The position numbers and the translations under genes are program-made. Shown piece by piece: positions 9,026 to 17,449 of a stretch of 64,000 nt of DNA. The stretch is from assembly GCF_023821985.2 (NCBI RefSeq), contig NZ_CP098805.1, positions 5,447,001-5,511,000 of the forward strand, read 5' to 3'. The stretch is from Dyadobacter chenhuakuii. Lineage in GTDB: Bacteria > Bacteroidota > Bacteroidia > Cytophagales > Spirosomataceae. The notes under the pieces are model-generated. The model ran no database searches. It was not told the origin of the DNA and saw only the letters and a program-made list of their open reading frames with translations. Positions within the stretch are counted from its first letter, which is position 1. Every line of letters starts with the position of its first letter.

Positions 9026-9982
9026 ATGAAAAAATACACCTTCACTGAGAAGAAAGATACACGTTCGGGCTTTGGGGCCGGAATGCATGTGTTGGGACAG
9101 CAGAATCCAAACGTTGTGGCACTTTGTGCTGACCTGGTTGGTTCGCTGAAACTCGAACCATTTATAAAAGAAAATCCAGACCGTTTTATCCAATGCGGTA
9201 TTTCGGAAGCGAATATGATCGGTGTTTCTGCCGGTTTGACCATTGGCGGTAAAATTCCATTTGCTACTACATTCGCGAACTTTGCTACGGGCCGTGTTTA
9301 TGACCAGATCCGGCAGAGCGTTGCTTATTCCAATAAAAATGTAAAAATCTGTGCTTCGCACGCGGGCCTTACATTAGGTGAGGACGGCGCTACGCACCAG
9401 ATCCTGGAAGACCTTGGCATGATGAAAATGTTGCCGGGCATGACCGTTATCAATCCTTGCGACTATAACCAGACGAAAGCAGCAACGATCGCGATCGCTG
9501 ATTACGAAGGTCCGGTTTACCTGCGTTTCGGACGTCCGGTAATCCCTGTTTTCACGGATGCGGATCAGAAATTCGAGATTGGTAAGGCTTGGATGGTGAA
9601 TGAAGGAACGGACGTGAGCATTTTCGCAACGGGCCATATGGTTTGGGAGGCAATCCAGGCTGGTGAACTTCTGGAAGCAGAAGGCATCAATGCTGAGATC
9701 ATTAACATTCATACCATTAAGCCGCTGGACGAAGAAGCGATCCTGAAATCTATTGAGAAAACAGGTTGCGTAGTGACTGCTGAGGAACACAACCGCATTG
9801 GTGGTTTGGGCGACAGCGTGGCGCAGGTTTTGGTTAAAAACAAACTGGTTCCTCAGGAATATGTGGCGGTGAACGACAGCTTCGGAGAAAGCGGAACGCC
9901 TACACAATTAATGGAGAAATACGGCCTGACAGCGAAGCACATTGTGGAAGCTGCTAAACGTGCTATCGAGAGAAAAAAATAG
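9026..9982 (+). CDS. Transketolase, C-terminal subunit
   Basis: A 318-residue protein with the transketolase pyrimidine-binding domain (GISEANMIGVSAGLTIGGKIPFA split around the conserved glutamate) and a C-terminal transketolase domain (near residues 190-310, with AEEHNRIGGLGDSVAQ). It pairs with the upstream subunit to form the active enzyme; cofactor sites lie at the interface. It starts with MKKYTFTEKKDTRSGFG right after the first subunit, showing an operon. The 162 bases after its stop hold only a weak GC-rich hairpin before the next gene. Confidence 0.92.
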   Translation: MKKYTFTEKKDTRSGFGAGMHVLGQQNPNVVALCADLVGSLKLEPFIKENPDRFIQCGISEANMIGVSAGLTIGGKIPFATTFANFATGRVYDQIRQSVAYSNKNVKICASHAGLTLGEDGATHQILEDLGMMKMLPGMTVINPCDYNQTKAATIAIADYEGPVYLRFGRPVIPVFTDADQKFEIGKAWMVNEGTDVSIFATGHMVWEAIQAGELLEAEGINAEIINIHTIKPLDEEAILKSIEKTGCVVTAEEHNRIGGLGDSVAQVLVKNKLVPQEYVAVNDSFGESGTPTQLMEKYGLTAKHIVEAAKRAIERKK

Positions 9983-10144
9983 ATTATTGAAGTCCCGGGC
10001 CAGCTTTTTGCGGCCGGAAATCATTGAGTCTTGCGAAAGGTTGAAACACTGTTTTACTTTTTGCAGGACTCAAATTTTATTTGCCCTGAACCAAAAAATG
10101 AACTATTATTGACTTGTGTTGATTCGGGAATTAGTATTGATTAA

Positions 10145-10687
10145 ATGTCTGACGAAGAATTATTATCCCTTTTTGAAAATCCCGAAACGCGCCGGAACGC
10201 TTTCAGTCAGCTGGTGCGGAAGTATCAGCAAAAAGTATATTGGCTGGTAAGGAAAATGGTTGTAGACCATGATGATGCGAATGACATTACACAGGATGTG
10301 TTCATCAAAGCCTGGACGGCGCTGGAAAATTTCCGTGGCGATTCCAAATTCTACACCTGGCTTTACCGCATTGCGAGCAATGAAGCCATTAACTTTCTCA
10401 ACAAAAAAAGAAAGCGGTTTTTCATTTCAATCAATGACGTGGAAAGCGAGCTGAGCGAAAAGCTGGAAGCGGATCCGCTGGTGAGCGGCGATGCCATTCA
10501 GCTAAAACTGCAAAAGGCATTATTAAAATTACCAGAAAAGCAAAGGCTGGTTTTTAACCTTAAATATTTTGAAGAGCTGCCCTATGAGGAGATTTCGGAG
10601 ATCACCGGGACGTCGGTGGGTGCGCTAAAAGCTTCATATCATTGGGCTTCAAAAAAAATTGAGGATTATTTAAATGAGACAGATTAA
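10145..10687 (+). CDS. RNA polymerase sigma factor, ECF subfamily
   Basis: A 180-residue ECF sigma factor. Region 2 spans about residues 20-90, with DDANDITQDVFIKAW and FYTWLYRIASNEAINFLNKK. A linker leads to region 4 at about 120-175 (LPEKQRLVFNLKYFEELPYEEIS followed by the recognition helix GTSVGALKASYHWASKKIE). The target promoter cannot be read from sequence. The next two genes on the same strand encode a single-pass membrane protein and a Spy-like periplasmic protein, so this may be an envelope-stress sigma with its own regulator and output; that is inference from gene order. Confidence 0.93.
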   Translation: MSDEELLSLFENPETRRNAFSQLVRKYQQKVYWLVRKMVVDHDDANDITQDVFIKAWTALENFRGDSKFYTWLYRIASNEAINFLNKKRKRFFISINDVESELSEKLEADPLVSGDAIQLKLQKALLKLPEKQRLVFNLKYFEELPYEEISEITGTSVGALKASYHWASKKIEDYLNETD

Positions 10688-10741
10688 ACCATTGCAAACT
10701 AGTTTGGTCAAACATTTACAAGAGTGGAAATATAAATAATC

Positions 10742-11182
10742 ATGGATAATAAGCGCATACGACTGGATGATCTGAAAAAGGAAGTTCCTTTCCAGGTTCC
10801 GGAGGACTATTTTGACAAATTGCCTCAGATGATCCAATCAAGAATCCCGTCGGAACCTGTTCGTAAGCCGGTTATAGGCTGGTCGTGGCAGCGTTCATTG
10901 GCGCTTGTGTCGGCTATGGCGTTGATTTTAGTGCTGGTGTGGGTAACTGTTCCCGAACGCCAGGGATCACTTGGGCAGGAGCCATTGAGTGGCATCAGTA
11001 ATGCATCCATAGTGAGTTACCTTGAAGATCAGGATATCAGTTACTACGATTTGAGCGAGCATAAAGTTGTTCAGAAGGCGTTTGACACAGATTCCACTGT
11101 ACTTTTTTACCTGGATGGATTAGAAGATGACATTCTTCGCCAGCAATTACAGGAATCAGTTTCAGGCACTGAGACGATTTGA
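10742..11182 (+). CDS. Single-pass membrane protein, putative anti-sigma factor
   Basis: A 146-residue protein with a soluble N-terminal part (residues 1-55, VPFQVPEDYFDKLPQMIQSRI), one membrane segment at about 58-75 (SLALVSAMALILVLVWVTV) and an acidic C-terminal extracytoplasmic part. This layout and its position 54 bases after an ECF sigma gene suggest an anti-sigma factor, but no ZAS zinc motif or RskA/FecR signature is visible. VPEDYFxxLP is common in small Bacteroidota membrane proteins encoded next to sigma factors. The gene that follows starts 19 bases after the stop. Confidence 0.75.
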   Translation: MDNKRIRLDDLKKEVPFQVPEDYFDKLPQMIQSRIPSEPVRKPVIGWSWQRSLALVSAMALILVLVWVTVPERQGSLGQEPLSGISNASIVSYLEDQDISYYDLSEHKVVQKAFDTDSTVLFYLDGLEDDILRQQLQESVSGTETI

Positions 11183-11201
11183 CCCTAACAATAATTATAA
11201 A

Positions 11202-11657
11202 ATGAACTTACAACTTATTACCAGACACCGAAACCTGTTAACCCTCCTCTTCATAGCAATGCTTTCCATCACTACGGCAAGCGCGCAACGGAAATCGGAG
11301 GAAGAAATAAAACGGATTCAGGATGCGAAAGTGGCTATTATTACCAACCGGCTGAATTTAACGCCGGAGCAGTCAACAGGATTCTGGCCGGTTTACAATG
11401 AATATTCCCAAAAACGCCGAGAAATTCACCGTGCGCAAAGGAAGATCATCAATGATAAAAAAGCAGAAGGGCAGAATGACGAGCAAGTGCTCGGTAACCT
11501 GAAAGAAGTGCAGGACTTGCGTCAGAAAGAGCTAGACCTTGAAAAAGAATATCAGAATCGCTTTTTAAAGGTAATTACGGCAAGCCAAGTGATCGAATTA
11601 TATAAGGCGGAACGTACATTCAATGATATGCTTATCCAACGCCTTAAGAACAAATAA
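11202..11657 (+). CDS. Secreted Spy/CpxP-like helical protein
   Basis: A 151-residue protein with a signal peptide (NLLTLLFIAMLSITTASAQ). A highly charged, helical mature part contains NRLNLTPEQSTGFWPVYNEY, which resembles the LTxxQ motif of the Spy/CpxP periplasmic chaperone family. The remainder is a likely coiled coil rich in Lys, Glu and Gln. I start at 11202 (MNLQLITRH), after the upstream stop; a longer in-frame reading would overlap the previous gene. As the third gene after a sigma factor and a membrane protein, it may be the output of an envelope-stress response. A strong terminator follows. Confidence 0.8.
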   Translation: MNLQLITRHRNLLTLLFIAMLSITTASAQRKSEEEIKRIQDAKVAIITNRLNLTPEQSTGFWPVYNEYSQKRREIHRAQRKIINDKKAEGQNDEQVLGNLKEVQDLRQKELDLEKEYQNRFLKVITASQVIELYKAERTFNDMLIQRLKNK

Positions 11658-11704
11658 GGACTGAAAGGATTTTTGACCGGCTTATCGGCTTATTACAAAT
11701 CGTT

Positions 11705-11741
11705 ATCCCACACTGACACTCGTCGGTTGTGGGATTTTTTG
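11705..11741 (+). terminator. Rho-independent terminator of the sigma-spy operon
   Basis: Perfect 8-bp stem ATCCCACA / TGTGGGAT with a 15-base loop, followed by a run of six T. It lies 48 bases after the Spy-like gene. Confidence 0.85.
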
Positions 11742-11743
11742 TG

Positions 11744-11774
11744 CAAAAAAATAGCCGGCGTGGTGCCGGCTATT
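11744..11774 (-). terminator. Rho-independent terminator of the SulP gene
   Basis: Perfect 10-bp stem AATAGCCGGC / GCCGGCTATT with a five-base loop, followed on the minus strand by seven T. It lies about 30 bases after the SulP stop and back to back with the terminator of the convergent operon. Confidence 0.85.
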
Positions 11775-11803
11775 TCGTATATAATTACAGAATCTCAGCA
11801 ATG

Positions 11804-13402
11804 TCAGTGGCCACCGACCACTTCTACGCCTTCAATTCCTTTGGTTTCAACCGTAATGTTACGCAGCGGTGCCGCATGTTTTTTGAAATCCTGGATAATT
11901 TCCAGCACATCGTAATCTATGTTCATGGAGCGGCTGCCGTCGATGACAACTGTTGAGCTGTCGGGCAGGTCGTCCAATGTTGCGCTGATGCTGCCTTTGT
12001 TCAGGAATGTAACTTCCTCAGACAAGATAAGCGTGATCACATCCCCATCGCGGTGTTTCTCTTTCACATAATGATAAGAGTGCTTGTAGTTTTTGCGAAG
12101 GATAAAATAAATCGCCACAACCATTCCGATAGCAATTCCTTTCAACAAATCCGTGCTCAGAATGGCGATAATGGTCACAATGAACGGGATAAACTGCTCT
12201 TTGCCGAGCTTATACATGCCCTGGTAAAGCGAAAACTTGGAAAGCTTATAACCCACCATCAGCAACACCGCCGCCAGCGAAGCCAAAGGAATGTAGTTCA
12301 GCAATGTAGGAATAAACAAAGCCGAAAGCAGCATAATAGACCCATGCGTAATGGTGCTCATCTTGGTCCGGCCACCTGAATCAATATTGGCAGAGCTGCG
12401 CACGATCACCTGCGTGATAGGCAACCCGCCGATTAACCCGGATGTAATGTTACCGATACCCTGCGCAACCAGCTCCCGGTTTGTGGGCGTGTTGCGTTTG
12501 TAGGGATCCAGCTTATCCGTTGCTTCCACGCATAAAAGCGTTTCAAGGCTCGCTACGATCGCTAATGTTACAGCGATGGTGTAAGTTTCAACGCGCGTAA
12601 TTGCGGAAAAATCAGGTGTTTTGAAAAAACTGAAAAATTCCTGCGCATTGCTCGCCACTGGCAGCTGCACCAAATGATCACCGCCCAATGTCCAGGCAGG
12701 CATTACCTTTGAAAAAAGAAGGTTCAGCAGGATTCCGCTCACCACTACAAACAATGCACCCGGGATAAACCGGAAAAGCGAAACGCGCTTCATGAACGGA
12801 CGGTCGAACAACATCAGCAAGCCGAGCGAAATCACAGAAATAATGATGGCTCCGGTGCTGCTGTATTTTACGGCGTTAAAAAGCTCCGTAAAGGTGTTTT
12901 GTCCGTCTTTCTGATTGAATGCTTCGTCGCCCATAAAGTCGGCGTCATAGCCGAATGCGTGTGGTATTTCCTTTAAAATGAGGGTTATACCAATGGCAGC
13001 AAGCATTCCTTTGATCACAGACGACGGGAAATAATAGCCAATGATCCCGGCCTTCAAGAAACCAGCAATCACCTGGATTACCCCCGCCAAAACCACTGCA
13101 AGCAGGAATGCTTCGAAACTCCCGAGCGTATCCAGCGCATTGAGCACGATCACAACCAGACCAGCGGCCGGGCCAGCCACACCTAAGGGCGAGCCGCTAA
13201 TGGAACCAACCACGATTCCACCAATGATCCCGGCAATGATTCCCGAAAACAGGAGATCGGAGCGTCCTGTCGAGGCCAGCGCCACACCAAGACATAATGG
13301 TAAAGCAACCAGATAAACGACGAGTCCGGCCGGGACATCGTACTTCAGGTTGGAAAACAAACTTTTTTTATCTGCTGACATACGATTATCGCTAAGAGTC
13401 AA
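11804..13402 (-). CDS. SulP-family anion transporter with STAS domain
   Basis: A 532-residue inner-membrane transporter. The SulP core (about residues 15-400) has AGLVVYLVALPLCLGVALAS and GSPLGVAGPAAGLVV, which match the conserved first helices. A C-terminal STAS domain (about 430-530) contains VVIDGSRSMNIDYDVLEII. The family carries sulfate, bicarbonate and other anions. A beta-carbonic anhydrase gene lies 24 bases upstream on the same strand, which favours bicarbonate as the substrate; this is inference. Met8 at 13381 is an alternative start. Confidence 0.9.
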   Translation of the reverse strand: MTLSDNRMSADKKSLFSNLKYDVPAGLVVYLVALPLCLGVALASTGRSDLLFSGIIAGIIGGIVVGSISGSPLGVAGPAAGLVVIVLNALDTLGSFEAFLLAVVLAGVIQVIAGFLKAGIIGYYFPSSVIKGMLAAIGITLILKEIPHAFGYDADFMGDEAFNQKDGQNTFTELFNAVKYSSTGAIIISVISLGLLMLFDRPFMKRVSLFRFIPGALFVVVSGILLNLLFSKVMPAWTLGGDHLVQLPVASNAQEFFSFFKTPDFSAITRVETYTIAVTLAIVASLETLLCVEATDKLDPYKRNTPTNRELVAQGIGNITSGLIGGLPITQVIVRSSANIDSGGRTKMSTITHGSIMLLSALFIPTLLNYIPLASLAAVLLMVGYKLSKFSLYQGMYKLGKEQFIPFIVTIIAILSTDLLKGIAIGMVVAIYFILRKNYKHSYHYVKEKHRDGDVITLILSEEVTFLNKGSISATLDDLPDSSTVVIDGSRSMNIDYDVLEIIQDFKKHAAPLRNITVETKGIEGVEVVGGH

Positions 13403-13426
13403 ATATTAAATGAGGGCTGCTTAATG

Positions 13427-14074
13427 TCAGGCGATAACCGGAACGTCCATCCGATATACATTCTCCATATCGTCTGCACTGTCCATTGTAATGCCGAGAT
13501 CCTGAAGAACGCCGGTGCCGACTGCGTATACCACACCGTGCACTTGCAAAGGCTTTTTGTTAGCCCAGGCATTCTGCACGATCGAAGTTTTAGCAAGGTC
13601 CATCACCTGCTCGATCACATTGAGCTCAACAAACCGGTCGGTTCTTTTTTGAGTGTCCTCAATGGCGTTCAGTTCTTCCTGGTGCAGTCTGTACACATCT
13701 TTAATATGTCTCAGCCAGTTGTCGATAAGGCCTACTTGTTTGTTGCCCATTGCTGCTGCAACACCGCCGCAACCGTAGTGTCCGCAAACGATGATATGCT
13801 GCACATTAAGCACATTAACTGAGTAATCGAGCACACTCAGCATGCTCATATCCGTGTGAATGACCATGTTGGCAATGTTGCGGTGCACGAAAATATCACC
13901 AGGCATTGTTCCTGTTAATGCATTGGCGGGAACGCGGCTGTCAGAACATCCGATCCATAGAAACTTTGGGCTTTGTCCGTTTGCTAGTCTGTTGAAAAAT
14001 TCAGGGTCTTCCTCGTTAGTTGCATCGACCCATTTTTTATTATTTTCAAACAGTTGGTTATATGACTTGATCAT
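13427..14074 (-). CDS. Beta-class carbonic anhydrase
   Basis: A 215-residue zinc enzyme that interconverts CO2 and bicarbonate. The zinc ligands and catalytic dyad are readable: C43, D45 and R47 in CSDSR, and H99 and C102 in VCGHYGCGG. FVHRNIAN is also typical. There is no signal peptide, so it is cytoplasmic. It lies immediately upstream of the SulP transporter, an arrangement consistent with bicarbonate uptake or pH control. Upstream, 116 bases without an evident promoter separate it from the small secreted-protein gene. Confidence 0.93.
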   Translation of the reverse strand: MIKSYNQLFENNKKWVDATNEEDPEFFNRLANGQSPKFLWIGCSDSRVPANALTGTMPGDIFVHRNIANMVIHTDMSMLSVLDYSVNVLNVQHIIVCGHYGCGGVAAAMGNKQVGLIDNWLRHIKDVYRLHQEELNAIEDTQKRTDRFVELNVIEQVMDLAKTSIVQNAWANKKPLQVHGVVYAVGTGVLQDLGITMDSADDMENVYRMDVPVIA

Positions 14075-14190
14075 GATTTTTTTGAATATAAATTATAGAA
14101 TAGGAGAATCTGGACAATGCGCCTGGCCGAATGTAAAATGTACACATCCGCAGGAGCACCATGCTCACAGAATAAATAAATGCAGGAAAA

Positions 14191-14487
14191 TCAGATCAGT
14201 TCGGGGGGCGGCGAGAGCAGCTTCAGCGAGATTTCATTTGGAAATCCGGCAGAGAAGGAGAAAGACTTCGAAAGGGGGAATGATAAAGGGGATTTATCAA
14301 AATGTAGGGAATGAGAAATCAACAACTGGTCGTCGCTGATTTTCTCAACTTCTGTTTTTTCATTATCACAAGTGCCGGTATCGCAAACCACAGATGACTT
14401 TTCCTTGGCCAGCAAGAGACTGGCGACATCTGTGGCTTTACAGATGAGGAAGGCCGTAAGTAATATGAGACAGAGCGATTTGAGCAA
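14191..14487 (-). CDS. Small secreted protein, function unknown
   Basis: A 98-residue protein with a hydrophobic N-terminus (MLKSLCLILLTAFLICKATD) that could be a signal peptide or anchor. The mature part is Ser-rich with a VCDTGTCDN segment (two cysteines six residues apart) and a proline-rich C-terminus. I recognise no family. It follows the 35-residue membrane-protein gene by 26 bases on the same strand and probably shares its promoter. Coding status is moderately supported by length, signal-like N-terminus and gene order. Confidence 0.5.
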   Translation of the reverse strand: MLKSLCLILLTAFLICKATDVASLLLAKEKSSVVCDTGTCDNEKTEVEKISDDQLLISHSLHFDKSPLSFPLSKSFSFSAGFPNEISLKLLSPPPELI

Positions 14488-14513
14488 CTTGTGATACGAT
14501 TAATTAATAACGC

Positions 14514-14621
14514 TTACTTGGCTTTCCATTGTTTTTCGTTGTTTTCCAGCCAGCGTCCTACAAGGAACGCAGAACCAAGAAGAACCACATAAAAAACGAT
14601 CATTATGATTGTCATTTCCAT
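14514..14621 (-). CDS. 35-residue single-pass membrane protein
   Basis: A short open frame from ATG (14621) to TAA (14514) encodes MEMTIIMIVFYVVLLGSAFL followed by a polar tail, VGRWLENNEKQWKAK. It has one clean membrane helix and a charged C-terminus, the usual form of a small membrane peptide that regulates or stabilises a larger complex. A candidate promoter (TTG and TAATTTTG) lies 30-65 bases upstream. There is no recognised family. The next gene on the strand is a small secreted protein, then carbonic anhydrase and SulP. Confidence 0.5.
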   Translation of the reverse strand: MEMTIIMIVFYVVLLGSAFLVGRWLENNEKQWKAK

Positions 14622-14653
14622 AAAAAAGCAATTTATACACTACTTAACGTTAG

Positions 14654-14686
14654 CAAAATTAACTAAAAATGTCTTTAACCGTTCAA
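14654..14686 (-). promoter_or_regulatory. Candidate promoter of the small membrane-protein gene
   Basis: On the minus strand, TTG (14686-14684), a 22-base spacer and TAATTTTG (14661-14654, matching TAnnTTTG) lie about 33 bases before the ATG at 14621. The spacer is a little long for the Bacteroidota consensus. Confidence 0.35.
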
Positions 14687-14698
14687 TAAATTAAAAAT

Positions 14699-15823
14699 TT
14701 AAAGGACCCCTTTTGTTGAAGGCATAAAGTCGAGTGCTTTTAAATCACGTCTGACGGCCATTTTTATTGCCTTCGCGAACGCTTTAAAAATCGATTCGAT
14801 CTTATGATGCTCATTGTCACCGCTTACCTGAATATTTAAATTAGAGAGCGACGTGTCTGAAAATGATTTGAAAAAGTGAAAAAACATTTCCGTCGGCATC
14901 TCACCAATTTTCTCTCTTTTAAATTCTGCATCCCAAACAATCCACGGACGGCCTGAAAAATCAATAGCAACCTGGGCAAGCGCTTCATCCATAGGAAGCA
15001 AAAACCCATATCTGCTAATCCCGCGCTTATCGCCAATGGCTTGTCGGTAAGCTTCACCCAGCGCCAGCGCGGTGTCTTCAATGGTGTGGTGTTCGTCAAT
15101 ATGCAGGTCACCTTCGACATGGATAGAGAGGTCTGCGCCTGAATGTCTGGCCAGTTGATCCAGCATATGGTCGAAAAAGCCCAGTCCTGTATGAATGTCA
15201 GATCTGCCGCTTCCATCCAGGTTCAGCTCGACTTTAATCTGTGTTTCTTTTGTATTGCGTTCAACAGACGCAGTTCTGGAAGGCAGCTTCAAATGTTCAT
15301 AGATTGCATCCCAATCCCTTGAAACATAGCTGGTAGCTTTCTGCATTTCTTCGGACATTCCCGTTTCAGGGGTTTGATCCAGAAATAAAATGGCCTTAGC
15401 GCCCAGGTTTACAGCCAGTTGCACATCGGTAAGGCGGTCGCCGATCACGTAACTGTTAGCCAAATCGTATTCTTCTGAAAAGTAGGAGGTTAACATTCCG
15501 GTGCCGGGTTTTCTGGTAGGAAGGTTATCTTCGGGGAAACTGCGGTCCACGTGAATGTTTGCGAAATGTATATTTTCTCCCGCTAAGGTTTGCAGCATCT
15601 TATTTTGCGCCGGCCAGAAGGTGGGTTCAGGAAAAGAATCCGTTCCCAAGCCATCCTGATTGGTTACCATTACCAGCTCATAATCAGTTTCTTCGGCAAT
15701 TTTGCGGAGTGCGGATATTGCTTTGGGTAAAAATTCGAGTTTTTCTAATGAGTCTACCTGAAAATCAGTGGGCGGTTCAACGATGATCGTTCCGTCGCGA
15801 TCAATAAATAAGACTTTTTTCAT
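14699..15823 (-). CDS. hisB: Bifunctional histidinol-phosphatase / imidazoleglycerol-phosphate dehydratase
   Basis: A 374-residue fusion that performs two steps of histidine synthesis. The N-terminal half (about 1-160) is a HAD phosphatase with FIDRDGTI for histidinol phosphate. The C-terminal half (about 175-374) is imidazoleglycerol-phosphate dehydratase, with [17 protein letters not shown] and the metal-binding DEHHTIED plus a late NEHHKIES repeat. I start at 15823 ([11 protein letters not shown]); the 22 residues upstream are not family-like. No other his gene lies within the window, so it is separated from at least the adjacent steps of the pathway. Confidence 0.95.
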   Translation of the reverse strand: MKKVLFIDRDGTIIVEPPTDFQVDSLEKLEFLPKAISALRKIAEETDYELVMVTNQDGLGTDSFPEPTFWPAQNKMLQTLAGENIHFANIHVDRSFPEDNLPTRKPGTGMLTSYFSEEYDLANSYVIGDRLTDVQLAVNLGAKAILFLDQTPETGMSEEMQKATSYVSRDWDAIYEHLKLPSRTASVERNTKETQIKVELNLDGSGRSDIHTGLGFFDHMLDQLARHSGADLSIHVEGDLHIDEHHTIEDTALALGEAYRQAIGDKRGISRYGFLLPMDEALAQVAIDFSGRPWIVWDAEFKREKIGEMPTEMFFHFFKSFSDTSLSNLNIQVSGDNEHHKIESIFKAFAKAIKMAVRRDLKALDFMPSTKGVL

Positions 15824-15960
15824 TAATGTTATAAAGGATATGTTAGGCAAAAGGAATGCTGGTTTCCCGCGTTCGTGCAAAGTTCGCAAACTATGTGGAT
15901 TTGAAAAGATTTACCCACATCAATAGCGCCTTTCGTACTGCAAAGAGACGTTATAAATCG

Positions 15961-15968
15961 TAACTTTG
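15961..15968 (+). promoter_or_regulatory. Candidate -7 element of the riboflavin synthase gene
   Basis: TAACTTTG matches TAnnTTTG and ends 23 bases before the ATG at 15992. No clear TTG -33 element stands at the usual distance. Confidence 0.4.
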
Positions 15969-15991
15969 TGTTTAAAATTTCGTCTAAGATA

Positions 15992-16585
15992 ATGTTTACA
16001 GGAATAGTAGAATCCGTTGCAACGCTTTTAAAAGTGGATTCAGAAGGCACTAACAAAACTTTTTCGTTTCAATCACCCATTGCTTCGGAGTTTAAAATCG
16101 ATCAGAGTATCAGCCATAATGGTGTTTGCCTGACCGTTGTTGCCGTGGAGGGAGACACCTATAAAGTCACCGCCATTGAGGAAACATTGCTGAAAACCAA
16201 TCTGGGTGACCTGACTATTCAGGATAAGGTCAATCTGGAACGTTGTATGCCGGCCAATGGCAGGTTCGACGGACACATCGTGCAGGGGCATGTGGACCAG
16301 ACGGCTGTGTGCACATCCGTGGAAGCGCGCGACGGCAGCTGGCTTTTTGATTTTGAATATGATGCATCCACCGGAAATCTGACGGTAGAAAAGGGCTCCA
16401 TATGTATCAATGGCGTGAGTCTTACCGTTTTTAATTCTGAAACCAGTTCGTTCCGGGTTGCAATCATCCCTTACACCTATGAATTTACTAATTTCCATAG
16501 CCTGAAAGCAGGTCACCGTGTCAATCTTGAATTTGATATTCTAGGAAAGTACATTAAAAGAATTCTTGGGTCATATACCGCATAG
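15992..16585 (+). CDS. ribE: Riboflavin synthase, alpha chain
   Basis: A 197-residue enzyme that dismutates two 6,7-dimethyl-8-ribityllumazine molecules to riboflavin. It starts with the hallmark MFTGIVE and contains two tandem lumazine-binding barrels: the first has ISHNGVCLTVVAVEGD and the second ICINGVSLTVFNSET. MPANGRFDGHIVQGHVD joins them. The ATG at 15992 gives the canonical N-terminus; the eight residues before it come from an upstream ATG inside the promoter region. It is solitary here, with no other rib genes nearby. Confidence 0.95.
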   Translation: MFTGIVESVATLLKVDSEGTNKTFSFQSPIASEFKIDQSISHNGVCLTVVAVEGDTYKVTAIEETLLKTNLGDLTIQDKVNLERCMPANGRFDGHIVQGHVDQTAVCTSVEARDGSWLFDFEYDASTGNLTVEKGSICINGVSLTVFNSETSSFRVAIIPYTYEFTNFHSLKAGHRVNLEFDILGKYIKRILGSYTA

Positions 16586-16651
16586 TATATTGGCATCCTG
16601 AAATATTACGTTTATTTTTACCGGTCTATACATTTCGAGCTTTAACAATAC

Positions 16652-17449
16652 ATGGCCAAAATAAGTACTCAGTCCAGAACGGATCTTTTCATTCATATCG
16701 GAATTATAGTTTCATTGCTTTTGGTCCTGTTTCTGGGTTTTTTCTTCGTTTATCTGCCTTTTACGACCAATCATGGCGAGGCTGTAACCATCCCGGATTT
16801 GAAGAAAAAGAATGTTGCCGAGCTTGAAGAATTTCTTGAGAGCCGCGACCTGCGTTACGAAGTAGATTGCACTTTCGTTGCTAATGTGCCGCCGCTGACC
16901 ATCATTTCACAATATCCATTGCCGGGAGCCAAAGTAAAAGAAGGCCGGAAAATATATGTGACCGTTTCATCACGCACCGCGCCGTTGATCAAGATGCCGA
17001 AGCTGACGGATATGACGCACCGCAGCGCGCAAATGTTGCTGAAAAGTGTTGGTCTTGAAGAAGGAAATATATCCTATGTGCCGGATATGGCGCAGAATGC
17101 GGTTTTGAGGCAAATGTATAACGGGAAAGAGATTTTACCCGGACAAGCAATTCCGAAGGGCTCGAAAGTAGATCTGGAATTGGGCGAAGGACTTGGAACA
17201 GCACAATTTGAAGCGCCGTCCGTTTTAGGCTTGCCGTTGGACGAAGCGAAAATTGCGCTGATAGGAGCGGGGCTTAAAGTTGGGCAACAGATGGAAATAC
17301 CGGCGGAGGAAGGACAAGCAGCGGGCACGGTGGTAAGACAGAATCCGGACGCTGGAAATAATGTAAGAATAGGAGATGTAATCGATCTCTGGATCACACC
17401 ACAAGCAGTTGAATCAACTGGGAATGAGAATATATTACCGGAACAGTAA
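16652..17449 (+). CDS. PASTA-domain membrane protein
   Basis: A 265-residue protein with a short cytoplasmic start, one membrane helix (about 13-37) and three PASTA domains (about 44-110, 112-185 and 186-255). Each has the pattern of a P-x-L start and a G-x-V-x-x-Q-x-P-x-xG-x-x-V end. PASTA domains bind peptidoglycan or muropeptides, usually on kinases or penicillin-binding proteins. Here there is no kinase or transpeptidase domain, as is common in Bacteroidota. Its end overlaps the start of the T9SS substrate gene by 26 bases, which suggests translational coupling. Confidence 0.9.
   Translation: MAKISTQSRTDLFIHIGIIVSLLLVLFLGFFFVYLPFTTNHGEAVTIPDLKKKNVAELEEFLESRDLRYEVDCTFVANVPPLTIISQYPLPGAKVKEGRKIYVTVSSRTAPLIKMPKLTDMTHRSAQMLLKSVGLEEGNISYVPDMAQNAVLRQMYNGKEILPGQAIPKGSKVDLELGEGLGTAQFEAPSVLGLPLDEAKIALIGAGLKVGQQMEIPAEEGQAAGTVVRQNPDAGNNVRIGDVIDLWITPQAVESTGNENILPEQ

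Noticed and set aside
9983-10144. Possible terminator or small RNA after the transketolase genes
   Set aside because: Only a short, imperfect GC-rich pairing near 9994-10018 is seen, with no T tail at the right place.
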